Assembly (NCBI RefSeq): GCF_900105475.1
Contig: NZ_LT629777.1
Location: 930,001-994,000, forward strand
Direction of reading: 5' to 3'
DNA from: Pseudomonas asplenii
GTDB taxonomy: Bacteria; Pseudomonadota; Gammaproteobacteria; Pseudomonadales; Pseudomonadaceae
DNA: 64,000 nt
Within the stretch, counting starts at the first letter, position 1, and each line of letters starts with the position of its first letter. The position numbers and the translations under genes are program-made. The notes under the pieces are model-generated. The model was not told where the DNA came from. It did no database searches and saw only the letters and a list, made by a program, of their open reading frames with translations. This document shows positions 17,050-29,867 of the stretch, piece by piece.

Positions 17050-18555
17050 ATGCCCACTGCCCTTTATCGCCTGATCCTTGCCCTGGCTGTCGTGCTACCC
17101 ATGGCCGCCCACGCCAGCGATGCCAGCGACTTCGTCGCCGCCAACCCGACGCAACAGGCCAAGCTGCTGGAAAGCTGGGCCGCCCAACCGGACCCGGCGC
17201 GTATCGAACTGATCGACAGCCTGCAACAGGGCCAGATCAGCGTCGACGGTGCCCCGGCTCAACCCGTACGCCTGAACAACCGCCTGCGCGGCCTGATCGA
17301 CAACGCCGTGGCGGCCCAGCAATTGCTCGCCGCTGACGCCAAGGTGCGCCTCGCCGCCGCCGTGCAACTGCAAAAGAGCGCCAAGCCGGCGCAACTGCCC
17401 TTCCTCGACCGGCAACTGGCCGGGGAAACCCACGCCGATGTCCACGCGGCACTGAGCCTGGCCCTGGCCAATCTGCAACTGGTCGATCCCGATCCGGCCG
17501 TACGCCTGGCCGCCGTGCGCCTGCTCGGTGAGAGCGGCGAGCCGCTGGCCCGCACCCGCCTCGAGGACTTGCTGCAACCGGGCGTCGAACCGGATGCCAA
17601 CGTACACACCGCCGCCGAGACCAGCCTGGCCCAGGTCAAGCGCAAGCTGATGGTCGGCGAGATGCTCGGCCAGGCCTTCAGCGGCATGTCCCTGGGTTCG
17701 ATCCTGCTGCTGGCGGCCCTGGGCCTGGCGATCACCTTCGGCCTGCTCGGGGTGATCAACATGGCCCACGGCGAGATGCTGATGCTCGGCGCCTACGCCA
17801 CCTATGGCGTACAACTGCTGTTCCAGCGTTTCATGCCCCAGGCCATCGACTACTACCCGCTGGCGGCCCTGCCGGTGGCGTTCTTCGTCACCGCCGCCAT
17901 CGGCATGGCCCTGGAGCGCACGGTGATCCGCCACCTCTACGGCCGTCCGCTGGAGACCCTGCTCGCCACCTGGGGTATCAGCCTGATGCTGATCCAGCTG
18001 GTGCGCCTGCTGTTCGGCGCGCAGAACGTCGAAGTCGCCAACCCGGCGTGGCTGTCCGGTGGCATCCAGGTGTTGCCCAACCTCGTGCTGCCCTACAGCC
18101 GCCTGGTGATCATCGCCTTCGCGCTGTTCGTGGTGGCCCTGACCTGGCTGCTGTTGAACAAGACCCGCCTGGGCCTGAACGTGCGCGCAGTCACCCAGAA
18201 CCGCAACATGGCCGCCTGCTGCGGCGTACCCACCGGGCGTGTGGACATGCTCGCCTTCGGCCTCGGCTCGGGGATCGCCGGGCTCGGCGGCGTGGCCCTG
18301 AGCCAGATCGGCAACGTCGGCCCGGACCTCGGCCAGAGCTACATCATCGACTCGTTCCTGGTGGTGGTACTCGGCGGCGTCGGCCAGTTGGCCGGCAGCG
18401 TCACGGCCGCGTTCGGCCTGGGGATAGCCAACAAGATTCTCGAACCGCAGATCGGCGCAGTGCTGGGCAAGATCCTGATCCTCGCGCTGATCATTCTGTT
18501 TATCCAGAAACGTCCGCAAGGGCTCTTCGCACTGAAAGGACGGGTGATCGACTGA
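17050..18555 (+). CDS. urtB: Urea ABC transporter permease UrtB
   Basis: 501 residues. A signal peptide (about 1-22, ending AHASD) leads a long periplasmic N-terminal domain of about 190 residues, the usual UrtB extension. A LivH-like permease follows from about residue 210: GLLGVINMAHGEMLMLGAYATY, RAVTQNRNMAACCGVPT and GNVGPDLGQSYIIDSFLVVV. It forms the channel with UrtC. Its last base pair overlaps the urtC start (TGATG). The hairpin and REP pair before it separate it from urtA, but no promoter was recognised. Confidence 0.95.
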   Translation: MPTALYRLILALAVVLPMAAHASDASDFVAANPTQQAKLLESWAAQPDPARIELIDSLQQGQISVDGAPAQPVRLNNRLRGLIDNAVAAQQLLAADAKVRLAAAVQLQKSAKPAQLPFLDRQLAGETHADVHAALSLALANLQLVDPDPAVRLAAVRLLGESGEPLARTRLEDLLQPGVEPDANVHTAAETSLAQVKRKLMVGEMLGQAFSGMSLGSILLLAALGLAITFGLLGVINMAHGEMLMLGAYATYGVQLLFQRFMPQAIDYYPLAALPVAFFVTAAIGMALERTVIRHLYGRPLETLLATWGISLMLIQLVRLLFGAQNVEVANPAWLSGGIQVLPNLVLPYSRLVIIAFALFVVALTWLLLNKTRLGLNVRAVTQNRNMAACCGVPTGRVDMLAFGLGSGIAGLGGVALSQIGNVGPDLGQSYIIDSFLVVVLGGVGQLAGSVTAAFGLGIANKILEPQIGAVLGKILILALIILFIQKRPQGLFALKGRVID

Positions 18556-19634
18556 TGAACCAGCCCCTGATGTTGAGCGCCACACAAAAGGCCGGGCCAC
18601 GCCTGACGATCGCCCTCGGCGGCCTGCTGCTGGCCGTGCTGCTGGCGCTGCCGTTGCTTTCATTGCTGCCGGCACAGAACCCGCTGCAGGTGTCGGCCTA
18701 CACCCTGACCCTGGTGGGCAAGATCCTCTGCTACGCCATCGTCGCCCTGGCTCTCGACCTGGTCTGGGGTTATGCCGGGCTGCTGTCGCTGGGACACGGC
18801 CTGTTCTTCGCCCTGGGCGGCTACGCCATGGGCATGTACCTGATGCGCGAGGCCTCCGGCGACCAGTTGCCGGCGTTCATGACCTTCCTGTCCTGGAGCG
18901 AGTTGCCCTGGTACTGGGCCGGCACCAATCACTTCCTCTGGGCCCTGTGCCTGGTGGTGCTGGCACCCGGTCTGCTGGCGCTGGTGTTCGGTTTTTTTGC
19001 CTTCCGTTCGCGGATCAAGGGCGTGTACTTCTCGATCATGACCCAGGCCCTGACCTTCGCCGCGATGCTGCTGTTCTTTCGCAACGAGACCGGCTTCGGC
19101 GGCAACAACGGCTTCACCAACTTCCGCAGCATCCTCGGCTTCGGCATCACCGAACCCGGCACCCGCGCCGTGCTGTTCCTCGCCACCGTGCTGCTGTTGC
19201 TGGCCAGCCTGTACAGCGGCTGGCGGCTGGCGCGCAGCAAGTTCGGCCGGGTGCTGACCGCCCTGCGCGACGCGGAGAACCGATTGATGTTCTGCGGCTA
19301 TGATCCCCGCGGTTTCAAGCTGTTCGTCTGGGTCCTGAGTGCGGTGTTGTGCGGTCTGGCTGGGGCGCTGTACGTGCCGCAGGTGGGCATCATCAACCCC
19401 AGCGAAATGTCGCCGACCAACTCCATCGAGGCCGCCGTCTGGGTCGCCCTCGGCGGGCGCGGCACACTGATCGGCCCGCTGCTCGGCGCCGGTGTGGTCA
19501 ATGGCATGAAGAGCTGGTTCACCGTAGCCTTCCCGGAATACTGGCTGTTCTTCCTCGGTGCACTGTTCATCATCGTCACCCTGTACCTGCCCAAGGGCGT
19601 GATCGGCCTGCTGAAGAAAAGGGGCGAACAATGA
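18555..19634 (+). CDS. urtC: Urea ABC transporter permease UrtC
   Basis: 359 residues, a LivM-like permease. It shows about nine hydrophobic helices, DLVWGYAGLLSLGHGLFFAL near residue 70, RSRIKGVYFSIMTQALTFA, and LRDAENRLMFCGYDP as the cytoplasmic coupling loop. The start at 18555 shares bases with the urtB stop; a longer upstream reading frame lies inside urtB in another frame. The stop overlaps the urtD start. Confidence 0.95.
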   Translation: MNQPLMLSATQKAGPRLTIALGGLLLAVLLALPLLSLLPAQNPLQVSAYTLTLVGKILCYAIVALALDLVWGYAGLLSLGHGLFFALGGYAMGMYLMREASGDQLPAFMTFLSWSELPWYWAGTNHFLWALCLVVLAPGLLALVFGFFAFRSRIKGVYFSIMTQALTFAAMLLFFRNETGFGGNNGFTNFRSILGFGITEPGTRAVLFLATVLLLLASLYSGWRLARSKFGRVLTALRDAENRLMFCGYDPRGFKLFVWVLSAVLCGLAGALYVPQVGIINPSEMSPTNSIEAAVWVALGGRGTLIGPLLGAGVVNGMKSWFTVAFPEYWLFFLGALFIIVTLYLPKGVIGLLKKRGEQ

Positions 19635-20482
19635 GAGTCACACCCACCGCCGAGTTCATGCTCGAACCTGTCGCACTCGATGCCGGTAGCGGCCGCGATG
19701 CCATCGGCCTCGGCCAGGCCGCCGGCAAAGGGCTCAACACCCGTCACGGCACCATCCTGACCCTGGAAGATATCAGCGTCAGCTTCGATGGTTTCAAGGC
19801 GTTGAACGACCTCAACCTGTACATCGGCGTCGGCGAGCTGCGTTGCATCATCGGCCCCAATGGTGCCGGCAAGACCACCCTGATGGATGTGATCACCGGC
19901 AAGACCCGGCCCGGCCAGGGCAAGGCCTGGTTCGGCGAAACCCTGGACCTGACGCAGATGAGCGAAGTACAGATCGCCCAGGCCGGCATCGGCCGCAAGT
20001 TCCAGAAGCCCACGGTGTTCGAAGCCCTGAGCGTGTTCGAAAATCTGGAGCTGGCGCAGAAGACCGACAAGTCGGTCTGGGCCAGCCTGCGCGCCCGCCT
20101 GAGCGGCGAGCAGAAAGACAGCATCGCCCAGGTCCTGGAGACCATCCGCCTGACGGCCTCGGTCAATCGCCAGGCCGGCCTGTTGTCCCATGGTCAGAAG
20201 CAGTTCCTAGAGATCGGCATGCTGCTGATGCAGGACCCGCAATTGTTGCTGCTCGACGAACCGGTGGCGGGCATGACCGATGCCGAGACCGAGTTCACCG
20301 CCGAGCTGTTCAAGAGCCTGGCCGGCAAGCATTCGTTGATGGTGGTGGAGCACGACATGGGCTTCGTCGGTGCAATTGCCGACCACGTGACCGTGTTGCA
20401 TCAGGGCAGCGTGCTGGCCGAAGGTTCGCTGGAACAGGTGCAGGAAAACGAGCGGGTGATCGAGGTCTACCTCGGCCGCTGA
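19631..20482 (+). CDS. urtD: Urea ABC transporter ATPase UrtD
   Basis: 283 residues, a LivG-like ATPase. Walker A GPNGAGKTTLMD is preceded by an N-terminal extension of about 40 residues without known motif. Other motifs are the signature LSHGQKQFLEIGM, Walker B LLLLDEPVAGMTD and the switch VVEHDMGF. LSHGQ in place of LSGGQ is the usual UrtD variant. It pairs with UrtE to power urea uptake. It overlaps urtC by four bases. Confidence 0.95.
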   Translation: MRVTPTAEFMLEPVALDAGSGRDAIGLGQAAGKGLNTRHGTILTLEDISVSFDGFKALNDLNLYIGVGELRCIIGPNGAGKTTLMDVITGKTRPGQGKAWFGETLDLTQMSEVQIAQAGIGRKFQKPTVFEALSVFENLELAQKTDKSVWASLRARLSGEQKDSIAQVLETIRLTASVNRQAGLLSHGQKQFLEIGMLLMQDPQLLLLDEPVAGMTDAETEFTAELFKSLAGKHSLMVVEHDMGFVGAIADHVTVLHQGSVLAEGSLEQVQENERVIEVYLGR

Positions 20483-20512
20483 CGCGACACCGTCCTTGAA
20501 TGGCCGCCTTCG

Positions 20513-20542
20513 ACGGATCGCCAGCAAGCCGGCTCCCACAGA
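20513..20542. repeat. Single REP element between urtD and urtE
   Basis: ATCGCCAGCAAGCCGGCTCC followed by CACAG, one REP unit in the 106-base gap that interrupts the otherwise overlapping urt genes. Confidence 0.7.
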
Positions 20543-20588
20543 AGAAGCTGCCACTTCAGAGAGCACGGAGATATACAGGAGCTTATCC

Positions 20589-21287
20589 ATGCTGCAAATC
20601 GACAAGCTGCACCAATACTACGGCGGTAGCCACATCCTGCGCGGCCTGTCGTTCGAGGTGAAAATCGGCGAGATCACCTGTCTGCTCGGCCGTAACGGCG
20701 TGGGCAAGACCACCCTGCTCAAATGCCTGATGGGCCTGCTGCCAACCCGCGAAGGCAGCATCAACTGGGAAGGCAGCGCCATCACCGGCTTCAAGCCGCA
20801 CCAGCGGGTGCACGCCGGGATCGCCTATGTGCCCCAGGGGCGGGAGATCTTCGGCCGGCTGACGGTGGAGGAAAACCTGCTGATGGGCCTGTCGCGCTTT
20901 CCCGGCTCCCAGGCCAGGGAAGTTCCGCCGTTCATCTACGAGCTGTTTCCGGTACTGCAACAGATGAAGCATCGGCGCGGCGGTGACCTCTCCGGCGGCC
21001 AGCAACAACAGCTGGCGATCGGTCGGGCACTGGCCAGCCGTCCGCGACTGCTGATTCTCGATGAACCCACCGAAGGCATCCAACCTTCGGTCATCAAGGA
21101 GATCGGCGCGGTGATCCGCAAACTCGCCGCTCGCGGCGACATGGCGATCCTGCTGGTGGAACAGTTCTACGACTTCGCCGCCGAACTGGCCGATCAGTAC
21201 CTGGTCATGTCCCGGGGCGAAATCGTCCAGCAGGGGCGTGGTGAAAATATGGAAGCCGAAGGTGTACGCGGGTTGGTTACGATCTAA
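20589..21287 (+). CDS. urtE: Urea ABC transporter ATPase UrtE
   Basis: 232 residues, a LivF-like ATPase. It has Walker A GRNGVGKTTLLK, signature LSGGQQQQLAIGRAL, Walker [15 protein letters not shown], and LLVEQFYDFA in the switch region. The ATG at 20589 starts the characteristic MLQIDKLHQYYGGSHIL opening; the upstream extension reads through a REP element and is not used. It ends the importer half of the operon; ureD follows after 30 bases. Confidence 0.95.
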   Translation: MLQIDKLHQYYGGSHILRGLSFEVKIGEITCLLGRNGVGKTTLLKCLMGLLPTREGSINWEGSAITGFKPHQRVHAGIAYVPQGREIFGRLTVEENLLMGLSRFPGSQAREVPPFIYELFPVLQQMKHRRGGDLSGGQQQQLAIGRALASRPRLLILDEPTEGIQPSVIKEIGAVIRKLAARGDMAILLVEQFYDFAAELADQYLVMSRGEIVQQGRGENMEAEGVRGLVTI

Positions 21288-21317
21288 CCTGTAGCGTCCG
21301 GACAATAATCGATCATC

Positions 21318-22157
21318 ATGAATTCATCTGCCACCCACGCCCTGTTCACACCCCACTGGCAAGCCGAGCTGGAGCTCGGTTATGCCCGCTTCGGCGAGAC
21401 CACACGGCCGATCTGCCGCCGCCACCTGGGGCCGCTGCGGGTGCAGAAGCACCTGTATGCCGAAGGCCCCGAGGTCTGCCAGCACATCATCGTCCATCCG
21501 CCCGGCGGGATCGCCGGTGGCGACCGTTTGGCGATCAGTGCCCGTGTCGAGCCCGGAGCCTGGGCGCAACTGACCAGTCCTGGCGCCGCCAAGTGGTATC
21601 GCGCCAGCGGCCCGGCCCATCAGAGCCTGCGGCTCAAGGTTGGCGCGGGTGCGACACTGGAATGGCTGCCCCAGGAAACCATCGTGTTCAGCGCGGCCCA
21701 GGCCGAACTCGACACCGTGATCGAACTCGAGGGCGATGGCCGGCTGTTCTATTGGGACATGGTCGCCCTCGGTCGCCCGGCCAGCGGCGAACGCTTCGAC
21801 CTTGGGCATTTCCAGTCGCACCTGGACATCCGCCGCGACGGCAAGCCACTCTGGCACGAACGCCAGCGCATCCTCGGCAACGATGGCCTGCTGGACTCGC
21901 CGATCGGGCTCGACGGCCAGTCGGTATTCGCTACCTTGCTGGTCACCGGCGAAATCGACAGCGAATTGCTCGAACGTTGCCGCAACCTGCCGACGCCAGT
22001 ACGCGGTGACCTCAGCCAACTCCCTGGCCTGCTGGTGGCCCGCTGCCTGGCCGGGCAGGCGTTGCATGCCCGGGCCTGGCTGATCGGGCTGTGGCGGTTG
22101 TTGCGGCCGGTCCTGCTGGGGCGTGACGCCGTGCCACCGAGGATCTGGAATACATGA
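21318..22157 (+). CDS. ureD: Urease accessory protein UreD
   Basis: 279 residues. UreD (UreH) docks on apo-urease and with UreF and UreG forms the tunnel through which nickel is delivered. Family features are [16 protein letters not shown] near residue 55, [12 protein letters not shown] near 90, and [14 protein letters not shown] near 120, followed by [18 protein letters not shown]. It precedes ureA, as in other Pseudomonas. The other accessory genes ureEFG lie about 15 kb downstream. Confidence 0.95.
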   Translation: MNSSATHALFTPHWQAELELGYARFGETTRPICRRHLGPLRVQKHLYAEGPEVCQHIIVHPPGGIAGGDRLAISARVEPGAWAQLTSPGAAKWYRASGPAHQSLRLKVGAGATLEWLPQETIVFSAAQAELDTVIELEGDGRLFYWDMVALGRPASGERFDLGHFQSHLDIRRDGKPLWHERQRILGNDGLLDSPIGLDGQSVFATLLVTGEIDSELLERCRNLPTPVRGDLSQLPGLLVARCLAGQALHARAWLIGLWRLLRPVLLGRDAVPPRIWNT

Positions 22158-22209
22158 ATTTTCTTTACGCCTTGCGCTTTTCAACTGCCAGCCAACGGAT
22201 CTGTGAACC

Positions 22210-22512
<303 letters not shown>

Positions 22513-22520
22513 GGCTGCCT

Positions 22521-25606
<3,086 letters not shown>

Positions 25607-25627
25607 CACAGGGCAGTCCACATTGTG

Positions 25628-25713
25628 GGGAGCTGGCTTGCTGACGATAGCGGCGTGTCAGGCAGAGGCTATCGGCTGTCGAATCGCAATCGCCAGCAAG
25701 CCGGCTCCCACAA
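25628..25713. repeat. Inverted REP pair after ureC
   Basis: GGGGAGCTGGCTTGCTGACG at the left and its approximate inverse CCAGCAAGCCGGCTCCCACA at the right lie just downstream of the ureC stop, where they could end the urease transcript. Confidence 0.75.
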
Positions 25714-25715
25714 GG

Positions 25716-25825
25716 TGGACTGCCCACCAAAAGTTGGACAGTTTCAGCCGCCAGCCTGGGTTCTGTAATCGACTGGACTGCCCTCCAAGGGTTGGATTAG
25801 TGTCCAACTTCTTGGGAGCAGTCCA
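25716..25825. mobile_element. Relic or MITE with IS3-family-like ends
   Basis: A 25-base end starting TGGACTGCCCACCAAAAGTT (25716-25740) and its inverse ending GGGAGCAGTCCA (25801-25825) agree at 21 of 25 positions and bracket 110 bases. A third, internal copy in the forward direction lies at 25774-25798. The ends resemble the terminal repeats of IS3-family elements. There is no room for a transposase, so this is a miniature or decayed element. Confidence 0.6.
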
Positions 25826-25836
25826 AGGATTGGTGC

Positions 25837-26142
25837 TCAGTCGTGGACGAAACGCTCAAGCCTTTGGCGCAGCATCCGGTTCTCCGCGCGCAATTGCCGG
25901 ACCTCGCCCAGCAGTTCCAGCGCCAGGGCGACGCCTTGCCATTCCAGTTCCAGATCCTCGTGCAGCTTCGCCGCACGCCGGGCGATCGACAGCTCATGAT
26001 CAAGAAAACGCCAGGCGTCCGGTGAGCGGCCTTGAGGTTCGAGGATGCCGTGTTCGACGATTTCGATCACGCAGGCGACCGGCAGGTCGGACGCCTCGCA
26101 GAAGGCTTGCATATCCAGTTGAACGCTCAGGGCAGGACTCAT
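25837..26142 (-). CDS. cbpM: Chaperone modulator CbpM
   Basis: 101 residues. The sequence contains CEASDLPVACVIEIVEHGIL, then WRFLDHELSIARRAAKLHEDL, and a C-terminal coiled coil ELLGEVRQLRAENRMLRQRL, as in CbpM/MerR-HTH family proteins. CbpM binds the J domain of CbpA and inhibits it. The gene follows cbpA by two bases and is in the same leftward operon. Confidence 0.92.
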   Translation of the reverse strand: MSPALSVQLDMQAFCEASDLPVACVIEIVEHGILEPQGRSPDAWRFLDHELSIARRAAKLHEDLELEWQGVALALELLGEVRQLRAENRMLRQRLERFVHD

Positions 26143-26144
26143 GA

Positions 26145-27095
26145 TCAGCTACTCCATTGTTCTCTCGGGTCGAATGCGGCCTTCTTCGCCAGTTCCTGCC
26201 ACAACGCCTTCACGGCGTCGTCGCTGTGCTTGGGCATGACCGCCTTGAGTTGCACGAACAGATAACCACGTTGCCCGGCCTTGTTCAGCAGGCCGTGGCC
26301 CTTGGCCCGCATGCGCTGGCCGTTCTGGCTGCCGGCGGGAACCTTCAGATTGATTTTACCCGTCAGGGTCGGTACCGCCACTTCGGTGCCCAGCGCCAAC
26401 TCCCACGGTGCCAGCGGCAACGTGATGATCAGGTTCTCCCCTTCGACATCGAATTTGGGGTGGGGTGCGAAACGAATGGTCAGGTACAGGTCGCCATTGG
26501 CCCCGCCGCCGACACCCGGCGCGCCCTGGCCCTTGAGGCGAATGCGCTCGCCATCGGTCACCCCGGCCGGGATCTTCACGTTCAGGCTCTTGCTGGTATT
26601 GCTCACATGCTGGCCAGCGGCGTTGTACTGTGGCACCTGAAAGGTGACCTTCTTCGACTCGTTGGCCAGGCTCTCTTCCAGGAAGATCGGTAATTCCATT
26701 TCCACGTCTTGCCCTCGTCGGCCGGCGCTGCGACCTGGTTGTCCACCACCAAATCCGGCGCCGCGCGAGCCGAAGATAGAGCTGAAGAAGTCCGAAAAAT
26801 CACCACCGCCCCCGCCAAACCCGGCGTTGCCACCACGTCCCTGCCAACCTGGAGGCCCCTGGAACGGCTGGCCATGCTGGCCGTATTTGCGCAACTCATC
26901 GTATTCGGCGCGCTTGTCGGCACTTTTCAGCGCCTCGTAGGCTTCCGAGGCGTCCTTGAACTTGGCCTCGGCGTCCTTTTCCTTGCTGACATCGGGGTGG
27001 TACTTGCGCGCCAGCTTGCGGTACGCGGCCTTGATCGCCTTGTCGTCCGCCGTGGGCTCGACACCCAGGATCTTGTAGTAGTCTTTGAAGTCCAT
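26145..27095 (-). CDS. cbpA: Curved DNA-binding protein CbpA, DnaJ-like co-chaperone
   Basis: 316 residues. The J domain (1-70) carries the HPD tripeptide in KYHPDVSKE that stimulates DnaK. A Gly/Phe-rich linker (about 75-130, rich in GGG and GRGG) follows, then two C-terminal substrate-binding domains with [20 protein letters not shown] and [13 protein letters not shown] elements. There is no zinc finger, as expected for CbpA. It acts with DnaK in the cytoplasm and may bind curved DNA in stationary phase. It is divergent from the Hsp70-like gene across 283 bases. Confidence 0.95.
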   Translation of the reverse strand: MDFKDYYKILGVEPTADDKAIKAAYRKLARKYHPDVSKEKDAEAKFKDASEAYEALKSADKRAEYDELRKYGQHGQPFQGPPGWQGRGGNAGFGGGGGDFSDFFSSIFGSRGAGFGGGQPGRSAGRRGQDVEMELPIFLEESLANESKKVTFQVPQYNAAGQHVSNTSKSLNVKIPAGVTDGERIRLKGQGAPGVGGGANGDLYLTIRFAPHPKFDVEGENLIITLPLAPWELALGTEVAVPTLTGKINLKVPAGSQNGQRMRAKGHGLLNKAGQRGYLFVQLKAVMPKHSDDAVKALWQELAKKAAFDPREQWSS

Positions 27096-27378
27096 CTAGG
27101 GATCACCCTGCATTATCGATATCGCGCCGCTCGGCAGGACACAGCATGGGCCTTTGGCGATCTCAAGGCTGTGACTGGGCGGGGCGCCTGAAGTTTATCG
27201 GCCGTGTCGGTGATTTCTTGTCATCGCCGATACACAACACGAACCTGTGACAACAAGTTTGGGGGTAATCAGGCACCTTTCAAGTCGTCCCTGCACGATT
27301 CAACGGATAACCGGCCTTCGATTCCGCGCTCGACTGGCATACACTGCGCGGCCGTTTTTTCACCGGAACTCGAAAGAT

Positions 27379-28644
27379 ATGAAAAACGCCTCTGCGGCAC
27401 GTGCCTGCGGCATCGACTTCGGCACGTCCAACTCCACCGTCGGCTGGCTGCGCCCCGGCATGGAAACGCTGATCGCGCTGGAGGACGACAAGATCACCCT
27501 GCCTTCGGTGGTCTTCTTCAATATCGAGGAACGGCGCCCGGTCTATGGCCGGCTGGCGCTGCACGAGTATCTGGAAGGTTACGAAGGCCGCCTGATGCGC
27601 TCGCTCAAGAGCCTCCTGGGCTCCAAGCTGATCAAGCACGACACCAGCGTGCTGGGCACCGCCCTGCCGTTCAAGGACCTGCTCGGCATGTTCATCGGCC
27701 AACTAAAGAGCCGCCTGGAAACGACCGCCGGTCGGGAGTTCGAACAGGTCGTGCTGGGTCGACCGGTGTTTTTCGTCGATGACGATCCGGTCGCCGACCA
27801 GGAAGCCGAGGACACCCTGGTGGATGTGGCGAAGAAGATCGGCTTCAAGGACGTGTCCTTCCAGTACGAACCGATTGCGGCGGCCTTCGACTACGAGTCG
27901 ACCATCGAGCGCGAGGAACTGGTGCTGATCGTCGACATCGGCGGGGGTACCTCGGACTTCTCGCTGGTGCGCCTGTCGCCAGAGCGCCGGGGCCTGGACA
28001 ACCGCCACGACGACATCCTGGCCACCGGCGGCGTGCACGTCGGCGGTACCGACTTCGACAAGCAGTTGAGCCTGCAAGGCGTGATGCCGCTGTTCGGCTA
28101 CGGCAGCCGGATGAAGAGCGGCGCCTACATGCCCACCAGCCACCACATGAACCTGGCGACCTGGCACACCATCAACTCGGTGTACTCGCAGAAGTCCCAG
28201 TTGGCCCTGGGCAGCATGCGCTACGACATCGAGGACACCGCCGGTATCGACCGGCTGTTCAAGCTGATCGAGCAACGCGCCGGGCACTGGCTGGCGATGG
28301 AAGTCGAAGAGAGCAAAATCCAGCTGACCCACGCCGAGAGCCGCCATGTGCCGTTGGATCGCATCGACGCAGGGCTGAGCGTGGACCTGAGTCGCGTGCT
28401 GTTCGAATCGTCGATCGAGAGCCTGCTGGAGCGGATTCGCCAGAGCGTCACTCAGTTGCTGGGAGATGCCAACGTCGCTGTCGAGCAGGTCGACACGGTG
28501 TTCTTCACCGGCGGTTCGAGCGGCATTCCGGCGTTGCGCCAGAGCGTCGCGGCAATGCTGCCGAATGCGCGGCACGTGGAAGGCAACATCTTCGGCAGCA
28601 TCGGCAGCGGCCTGGCGATCGATGCGCGCAAGCGCTACGGCTGA
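27379..28644 (+). CDS. Hsp70-like ATPase, YegD type
   Basis: 421 residues. The actin/Hsp70 ATPase motifs are phosphate 1 GIDFGTSNSTVGW (residues about 10-22), phosphate 2 LVLIVDIGGGTSDFSLV near 180, and adenosine FFTGGSSGIPALR near 376. It ends soon after, so the substrate-binding domain of DnaK is missing; YegD of E. coli has the same build. Function is not established, probably a specialised chaperone. Its divergent pairing with cbpA suggests a protein-folding cluster. Confidence 0.88.
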   Translation: MKNASAARACGIDFGTSNSTVGWLRPGMETLIALEDDKITLPSVVFFNIEERRPVYGRLALHEYLEGYEGRLMRSLKSLLGSKLIKHDTSVLGTALPFKDLLGMFIGQLKSRLETTAGREFEQVVLGRPVFFVDDDPVADQEAEDTLVDVAKKIGFKDVSFQYEPIAAAFDYESTIEREELVLIVDIGGGTSDFSLVRLSPERRGLDNRHDDILATGGVHVGGTDFDKQLSLQGVMPLFGYGSRMKSGAYMPTSHHMNLATWHTINSVYSQKSQLALGSMRYDIEDTAGIDRLFKLIEQRAGHWLAMEVEESKIQLTHAESRHVPLDRIDAGLSVDLSRVLFESSIESLLERIRQSVTQLLGDANVAVEQVDTVFFTGGSSGIPALRQSVAAMLPNARHVEGNIFGSIGSGLAIDARKRYG

Positions 28645-28689
28645 TCCTGAGTCCGTGGAAAAGAGCACGGACCTATCGAATACCGATGA

Positions 28690-28785
28690 CCTGTAGGACC
28701 AAGGCTTGCCTGCGAAAGCGACGTCAGAATCGGCAACAGCTTCGCAGGCAAATCGGATCGCCGCATCGCCGGCTTCCTGCAAACC
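28690..28785. repeat. Degenerate REP pair
   Basis: CCTGTAGGACCAAGGCTTGC and an inverse CTTCGCAGGCAAATCGG copy lie between two convergent genes. Both are diverged from the common REP forms. Confidence 0.55.
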
Positions 28786-28795
28786 CGGCGCGGGG

Positions 28796-29806
28796 TCAGA
28801 CCAGCTCGACCCGCTTCAACTCGCTCTTGAGGTACGCGTAGTAGATCGGCCCCGCCACCACGCCAGGCAAGCCGAACGCGGCCTCGAACACCAGCATCGC
28901 CATCAGCAGTTCCCACGACTTGGCACTGATCTGCCCGCCGACGATCCGCGCGTTGAGGAAATACTCCAGCTTGTGGATAAAGATCAGGTAGCCCAACGCC
29001 GCCACCGCAACCCAGATCGACAGCGACAGGGCCACGATGGTGATCAGCGTGTTGGACATCAGATTGCCGATGACCGGCAGCAGGCCGAGCAGGAAGGTCA
29101 GCACGATCAGGGTCTTGGTCAGCGGCAGCTTGATCCCGCACAGCGGCAGGATCACCGCGAGGAACACGGCAGTGAACGCGGTGTTGAGCGCCGAGATCTT
29201 GATCTGCGCAAAGACGATATTGCGAAACGCCTGCACCAGCAGCCGCAGGCGATCGAACAGGGCTGCCGCCAGGGGCTTGCGCTGGCTGACATCCGAGACA
29301 TGCTGCAAGGCGACGATCGCCCCGAGCACCATGCCGATCAGCAGCGTCACGAACATGTGCGCCGCGTCCTTGCCGACCAGTTGCAACTCGCTCAGGTGCT
29401 TGCTCAACCATTGGCTGATCGCCACCTGGAATTCCGCCGCGCTGGCTGGCAGATAGGCATCGATGAACGGCGGCAGTTGCCCACGGGCCTTGTCCACGAC
29501 CTGCATGAACTTGCCCAGCGAAGCGCCGGGATTCTCTGCCTCATGCAGCAGGAAACTGATGGCGCCGGCAAAGATCAGCGTCAGCACGCTGACGATCAGG
29601 GTGCCCAGCAGCGCCACCGCCAGCCAGCGCGCACGCCGCCCGGCAATCAGGTGCTCCAGCTTGGGCGTTAGCATGTTGACCAACTCGAACACCAGCAGGC
29701 CGGCCAACAAGCTCGGCAACAGCCGCAGCGGCAACACCATCAGCAAGCCACCACAGACGATGATCAAACTGGCCAAGACTACGTAACGCTGGGAAAACGC
29801 CGACAT
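28796..29806 (-). CDS. AI-2E/PerM family membrane protein
   Basis: 336 residues with about eight transmembrane helices grouped as N-terminal, central and C-terminal clusters. The region TKTLIVLTFLLGLLPVIGNL followed by NTLITIVALS near residue 255 is typical of the AI-2E transporter (UPF0118, PerM/YdiK/TqsA) family. Members export autoinducer-2 or act in ion or pH stress; the substrate here is unknown. It ends convergently with the Hsp70-like gene. Confidence 0.85.
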   Translation of the reverse strand: MSAFSQRYVVLASLIIVCGGLLMVLPLRLLPSLLAGLLVFELVNMLTPKLEHLIAGRRARWLAVALLGTLIVSVLTLIFAGAISFLLHEAENPGASLGKFMQVVDKARGQLPPFIDAYLPASAAEFQVAISQWLSKHLSELQLVGKDAAHMFVTLLIGMVLGAIVALQHVSDVSQRKPLAAALFDRLRLLVQAFRNIVFAQIKISALNTAFTAVFLAVILPLCGIKLPLTKTLIVLTFLLGLLPVIGNLMSNTLITIVALSLSIWVAVAALGYLIFIHKLEYFLNARIVGGQISAKSWELLMAMLVFEAAFGLPGVVAGPIYYAYLKSELKRVELV

Positions 29807-29867
29807 ACAGCCTCAAAACAAAATGCAGCTAAAGGATAGGCAGTCTGCCAGCGTTCCACCGGCAGGA

